Positions 60,479-64,000 of a DNA stretch of 64,000 nt are shown here, piece after piece. The stretch is from contig JANWYD010000011.1 of assembly GCA_025057155.1 (NCBI GenBank), positions 1-64,000 of the forward strand. The letters are read 5' to 3'. The first letter of the stretch is position 1. Every line of letters begins with the position of its first letter. Source of the stretch: Chloroflexaceae bacterium (lineage in GTDB: Bacteria; Chloroflexota; Chloroflexia; Chloroflexales; Chloroflexaceae). The position numbers and the translations under genes were made by a program. Below the pieces are notes generated by a model. That model did not search any database. It was not told where the DNA came from and saw only the letters and a list, made by a program, of their open reading frames with translations.

Positions 60479-61843
60479 TTACCAGGCGAACAAGAATAGC
60501 AGATCGTTCACATTGGTTGTCGTAGGGCCGGGGCGGAGCAGGTCATCAAGGGCCGCAAAGAAGGGATAGGCGTCATTGCGCGCCAGGTGGGCCGCGGGGT
60601 TAAGCCCCAGGACGCGGGCGCGGCCCGCAGTATCGCCGGTAGCAACGGCGCCGGCGGCATCGGTGGGGCCATCGCCGCCATCGGTGGCCAGGGCGACGAG
60701 GGCCACGTCGGGCGTGCCGCTGAGGGCCAGGGCGGCGGCGAGAGCCAGTTCCTGGTTGCGCCCGCCGCGCCCGTCGCCGCGCAGGGTCACCGTGGTTTCG
60801 CCGCCGGCCACCAGGCAGGCCGGACGCGGCAGCGGCCGGTCGCTGGCGGCAAGTTCGCGCAGCACGGCGGCCAGAAAGCGCCCGGCTTCGCGCGCTTCAC
60901 CCTCCAGAAACGTAGTGAGCAAGAGCGTGTGGAACCCGGCGGCCTGCGCAGCCGCGAGGGCGGCATCGGCAGCGATCTGGTTGCTGCCGACCAGGATCGT
61001 GCTGGTCTCAGTCAGCGCCGGGTCGCCGGGCTTAGGAGTCTCGGGAACGGCGCCGGCAATGCCAGCGCGTAGATGGGCGGCAATAGCGGGAGACACGCGC
61101 TCGCTCAGCCCGTAGCGCTCCAGAACGGCCAGGGCATCGGCGAAGGTGCTGCTGTCGGCCACGGTCGGACCGGAGGCGATCACGTCGAGGGGGTTGCCGA
61201 CCACATCGGAGAGCACGAGCGTCACCAGGGCCGCCGGGTGAACCATGCGGGCCAGTCCGCCGCCCTTCACCAGGTCAAGGTGCTTGCGCAGGGTGTTGAT
61301 CTCGCCAATGCTCGCTCCGGAGGCGAGCAGATCGGTGGTGAGAGCCTGGAGATCGGCGAGGGCGACCCCGGGGGCGGGCAGGGTCAGCAGGGCCGAGCCG
61401 CCGCCAGAAATCAGGGCGATGACCAGGTCGCGCGGGGTGAGGTTGCGGAGCATGTCGGCCATGCGGCGCGCGGCGGCGACGCCGCGTTCATCGGGCACGG
61501 GGTGCCCTGCCTCAACGATGGTGATGCGAGGCGGGGGCGCGCCATCAAGGTGGCCGTCCTTGACCACAACCAGGCCCCCGGTCAGGTGGGGGCCGAGAAC
61601 AGCGGCGGCGGCGCGGGCCATCGGCGCGCCGGCCTTTCCCGCGCCGATGACGAAAACCCGGTCAACGGCGCGCAGATCAAAGGCGCGCTCGCCGGCAACA
61701 AGGGTGTCGCCATCGCGACGCAGGCAGCGACGCACGGCAGCGCCAGGCTCGACGGCAGCCAGGGCCGCGGCCATAATGGCCGTGATAGCGTCGCCGCAGG
61801 GCGCAGCGCGCAACGAAGCTGTCCAGAGGCGTTGAGGATCCAT
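60479..61843 (-). CDS. gck: Glycerate 2-kinase (MOFRL/GckA family)
   Basis: A 454-residue kinase that phosphorylates D-glycerate to 2-phosphoglycerate. FVIGAGKAGAPMARAAAAVLG (about 64-84), VVVKDGHLDG, EAGHPVPDERGVAAARRM and LISGGGSALLTLPAPG are typical, and the C-terminal MOFRL region has GGRNQELALAAALAL. D-glycerate is an intermediate of serine, glyoxylate and tartronate routes. An IclR regulator lies just upstream on the same strand, with 167 nt between. The start was set at the ATG before RLWTASLRAA, with upstream in-frame residues not matching the family. Confidence 0.93.
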   Translation of the reverse strand: MDPQRLWTASLRAAPCGDAITAIMAAALAAVEPGAAVRRCLRRDGDTLVAGERAFDLRAVDRVFVIGAGKAGAPMARAAAAVLGPHLTGGLVVVKDGHLDGAPPPRITIVEAGHPVPDERGVAAARRMADMLRNLTPRDLVIALISGGGSALLTLPAPGVALADLQALTTDLLASGASIGEINTLRKHLDLVKGGGLARMVHPAALVTLVLSDVVGNPLDVIASGPTVADSSTFADALAVLERYGLSERVSPAIAAHLRAGIAGAVPETPKPGDPALTETSTILVGSNQIAADAALAAAQAAGFHTLLLTTFLEGEAREAGRFLAAVLRELAASDRPLPRPACLVAGGETTVTLRGDGRGGRNQELALAAALALSGTPDVALVALATDGGDGPTDAAGAVATGDTAGRARVLGLNPAAHLARNDAYPFFAALDDLLRPGPTTTNVNDLLFLFAW

Positions 61844-61991
61844 AGAGCACTGACCGGAATGATTAATCCCCTGAGGACAGCGAGCCGTGTGGCTCGCTGC
61901 ACTCGCACCGCCATTGTTGCAGGTCAATCGTTTCGAGAAACGCTACAGGCGGGTCGGGTTCTAGAAACGAGAACCAGCTTGCGCCTGCTGG

Positions 61992-62010
61992 CGCAACCGG
62001 GAGGGTTGCG
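61992..62010. repeat. GCAACC/GGTTGC hairpin
   Basis: CGCAACC and GGTTGCG pair around a short loop directly after the IclR stop codon on the minus strand; same type as those at 16317 and 26045. Confidence 0.6.
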
Positions 62011-62799
62011 TTACGCCCCCTCAGTCGCTTCAACCGGCGTGGGCGGACAATAGCCCAGACAGGCGCTGCACTCATCGGCGGCCTGGCGCACCAGCGGGCC
62101 GAGCGCCCGCGCCCGTTCGAGCGACAGACGCGCCGCAGGACCGGAGATGCTGATGGCCGCCACACACCGACCGAAGCGATCAAAGATCGGCGCAGCGACG
62201 CAGCATACTCCCAGTTCGCGTTCTTCGTCATCAAGAGCGAAGCCCTGGGAGCGAGCGGCTTCGAGCTCCTCGCGCAGGCGTTCGGGATTGGTGATCGTGC
62301 GGGGAGTAAAGCCCTGCAATGCCGTATGTTCCAGGTAGGCGTCGAGCTGTTCGGGGGAGAAGGTCGCGAGGATCGCCTTACCGCTGCCGGTGCAGTACAG
62401 AGGAGCGCGCTGCCCGACCTCGGTGAACATGCGCACCATCCGCGGGCTGGGGACCTGCTCGCTATAGACCCCCTCGTTATTGTGCAGCATCACCAGATTG
62501 CTGGTCTCTTCGGTTGCCTCGGTGAGGCGCTGGAGCACCGGGCGGGCGATGCGATTGAGATGAAAGCGGCGATTACTGGCCGCACGGGCCGCTACCTGCA
62601 GCAAACGCGGCCCGGGGCCGTAGAGGCGTGTATCGCGATCCTGAGCGGCATAGCCGCGCGCCACCAGACTTCCCAGCAGGCGGTGCACCGTGCCCAGGGG
62701 CAAACCAACGCGCTCGGTCAGTTGCGAGAGACTGATATCGTCATCGGCCTCCGCCAACGCCTCGAGCACATCAAAGGCGCGATCAAGCGATTGGACCAT
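62011..62799 (-). CDS. IclR-family transcriptional regulator
   Basis: A 262-residue regulator. The N-terminal winged helix is SLSQLTERVGLPLGTVHRLLGSLVARGY (about 23-50), and the C-terminal effector domain has APLYCTGSGKAILA (about 127-140) and GVCCVAAPIFDRFGRCVAAISISGP. IclR proteins often control glyoxylate, glycerate or aromatic breakdown; the neighbouring glycerate kinase is the natural candidate target. A good promoter lies upstream with a symmetrical ATAG-CTGCA-CTAT sequence at the -10, which might be an autoregulatory operator (inference). Confidence 0.93.
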   Translation of the reverse strand: MVQSLDRAFDVLEALAEADDDISLSQLTERVGLPLGTVHRLLGSLVARGYAAQDRDTRLYGPGPRLLQVAARAASNRRFHLNRIARPVLQRLTEATEETSNLVMLHNNEGVYSEQVPSPRMVRMFTEVGQRAPLYCTGSGKAILATFSPEQLDAYLEHTALQGFTPRTITNPERLREELEAARSQGFALDDEERELGVCCVAAPIFDRFGRCVAAISISGPAARLSLERARALGPLVRQAADECSACLGYCPPTPVEATEGA

Positions 62800-62839
62800 A
62801 ACCGTTTCGTAGAAGGCGGGGATTAATTATGATAGCTGC

Positions 62840-62869
62840 ACTATAGCCCAGAGATGGCGCAGATGTCAA
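62840..62869 (-). promoter_or_regulatory. Promoter of the iclR-like gene, with possible operator
   Basis: On the minus strand TTGACA (62864-62869) and TATAGT (62840-62845) are 18 nt apart, start near 62833. An ATAG/CTAT inverted repeat (62832-62844) overlaps the -10. Confidence 0.68.
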
Positions 62870-63081
62870 CAAATACTGCAACATGCCAAGGTTGCGCTAC
62901 GCTTGCGCCTCGCGGCAGGTGCGCGGGCAAACCCCGGTGTTCCCATCCGCACCCGTTTCACTCGCTTCCTGATAGGAAGTTAATGCATCACCATCACCGG
63001 TTGCTGGGCTTTCACCATATTACTTTCGCTCTCAAAATATACTCTACCCTGTAACTTGTTCCTGCGATCACAAGCAATGGT

Positions 63082-63810
63082 ATGCGACCCCTGAAGCTGG
63101 TCCTGGCCCCCGAACGGATCCCCCGCCTTGCCCCCCGTCCGCATGGCGCATGGAACTTTATGCACGGCCTGGTGGCACTGGGTCTGGCGCTACTGGCGCT
63201 GGTGCTCTGGTTTGCCGTGGCCCGGCCAGTGAAAGTGCTGCCGCGGATTGCGCCACTACCCCCCTTTGCCCTGGAAGATCAGTACGGTCTGCCTATCAAT
63301 TCAAACGACCTGCTGGGGCGATTGGTGTTCATCAACTTCTCCTACACCCGCTGCGGCGCGGACTGCGCCGCGCAGCGGGAGCAACTGGCGGCTCTGCGCG
63401 AGCATCTGCGCGCCGCGGGACTTCTGGGCAGCGAAGTGCTTCTGTTGACGATCAGTTTTGATCCCCGGCGCGACACGCGCGAGGCGCTCCAGACCTACGC
63501 GGCCCGACTGGGCGCCGACCGGCGCTCCTGGCGTTTTGCCACCGGTGATCCTGCCGAGTTGAAGGCGCTGATCGGGGGCGAACTGGGCTTCTACTATGGC
63601 CAGCCCGATGCCAACGGGGTGATCAAGCACGACCAGCGGGTGATCCTCGTGGATAGCAATGGCATGATCCGGGCCAGGTACGCCGGCGAGCGGCTCAATG
63701 TGCAAACCTTTCTGCGCGACATTGAGCTGGTGCGCCAGGAACTGGGCAGCACTGGTCTGATGCGCCAGGTGTACGAAGCTTCGCACCTCTTTCTGTGCTA
63801 CCCCGATTAG
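63082..63810 (+). CDS. SCO1/SenC family copper-binding protein
   Basis: A 242-residue membrane-anchored thioredoxin-fold protein. A helix at about 28-47 (LVALGLALLALVLWFAVARP) anchors it with the domain outside. Copper ligands are C91 and C95 in YTRCGADC and H183 in GVIKHDQRVILV. SCO proteins deliver copper to the CuA site of cytochrome c oxidase or reduce it, so an aerobic respiratory chain is implied. The ATG has no clear ribosome site. A TATACT box lies at 63038-63043 without a good -35. Confidence 0.9.
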   Translation: MRPLKLVLAPERIPRLAPRPHGAWNFMHGLVALGLALLALVLWFAVARPVKVLPRIAPLPPFALEDQYGLPINSNDLLGRLVFINFSYTRCGADCAAQREQLAALREHLRAAGLLGSEVLLLTISFDPRRDTREALQTYAARLGADRRSWRFATGDPAELKALIGGELGFYYGQPDANGVIKHDQRVILVDSNGMIRARYAGERLNVQTFLRDIELVRQELGSTGLMRQVYEASHLFLCYPD

Positions 63811-63891
63811 GAGCCTGTCTGGACAACCAGGCTGCCCAACTATTTGTTTGTAGAAGGATGTAGCTCTCTCCGACCTCCCGCAGGCAGGGGC

Positions 63892-63914
63892 GTGGGAAAA
63901 CCCGATTTCCTCAC
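63892..63914. repeat. GGGAAAACCC-type palindromic repeat
   Basis: GTGGGAAAACCCGA then TTTCCTCAC, preceded by GCAGGCAGGGGC and followed by a GCAACC/AGTTGC hairpin. The same CAGGCAGGGGCGTGGGAAAA start recurs in the next copy. Confidence 0.7.
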
Positions 63915-63959
63915 CGCAACCTGGAAAGTTGCATGACCATCGCGCTCTGCAGGCAGGGG

Positions 63960-63984
63960 CGTGGGAAAACCCGGTTTCCCCGCA
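63960..63984. repeat. GGGAAAACCC-type palindromic repeat, second tandem copy
   Basis: GTGGGAAAACCCGG then TTTCCCCGC, in tandem with the copy about 69 nt upstream. No gene is seen from 63811 to the window end. Confidence 0.75.
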
Positions 63985-64000
63985 TGGCGCTAAACGACTG

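Overview
This 64 kb window is about two-thirds G+C. The gene content points to a bacterium of the Chloroflexota (Chloroflexia, near Roseiflexus or Chloroflexus); this is my inference, not a database result. The clues are an alpha-aminoadipate lysine pathway built on the carrier protein LysW, a BtpA-family protein, surface proteins with long Pro/Thr linkers joined to Calx-beta or lamin-tail domains, several GT-C type membrane glycosyltransferases, and intergenic spacers full of short palindromic repeats. The window starts with a G/C homopolymer run that looks like a contig-end artefact. No rRNA, CRISPR array, prophage or transposase gene was seen.

Layout. 0.1-3 kb: a DinG-type helicase fused to a DEDDh exonuclease. 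3.2-12 kb: a branched-chain-amino-acid-type ABC importer (livG, livH, livM, livK, livF) with two adenylate-forming CoA ligases interleaved, probably an acid uptake and activation unit. 12.7-19.8 kb: lysine biosynthesis (homocitrate synthase, two homoaconitase subunits, homoisocitrate dehydrogenase, lysW, lysX, lysY), preceded by a strong promoter, a Lys-rich leader peptide and an intrinsic terminator that look like a transcription attenuator. 20-24 kb: a membrane glycosyltransferase, a four-repeat MshEN-like protein, an FmdB zinc ribbon and a degenerate AAA-like protein. 24.0-24.3 kb: tRNA-Glu and tRNA-Asp. 24.3-28.2 kb: an aminotransferase with a small membrane protein, and a second glycosyltransferase. 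28.7-30.8 kb: SSB, a winged-helix regulator and an Rsm22-like methyltransferase. 31-36 kb: a secreted beta-propeller protein, two Dpp/Opp ATPases and an S41 protease homologue. 36-40.6 kb: a CCA-adding-type enzyme, tRNA-Val, a lamin-tail protein, a GDP-sugar SDR and RsmI. 40.7-44.4 kb: a DapA-like aldolase, a BtpA/SgcQ protein and a PfkB kinase, all on the minus strand. 44.5-50.5 kb: a hybrid histidine kinase, an eIF-2B-like protein, a GT4 glycosyltransferase and an MBL hydrolase. 50.9-60.2 kb: a sensor kinase whose 3' end overlaps a 1584-residue Calx-beta surface protein, then a glycosyltransferase with TPR-like repeats. 60.5-63.8 kb: glycerate 2-kinase, an IclR regulator and a SCO1/SenC copper protein.

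Repeats are the most distinctive feature. At least three families occupy spacers, even inside operons: (i) a palindrome of the form GGGGAAACC-n-GGTTTCCCC; (ii) four elements of about 142 bp sharing terminal inverted repeats but carrying different cores; (iii) a pair of 176-179 bp inverted-repeat elements in opposite orientations. With the probable lysine attenuator, the kinase/Calx-beta overlap and several proteins that have lost catalytic residues, these are the main points to follow up.
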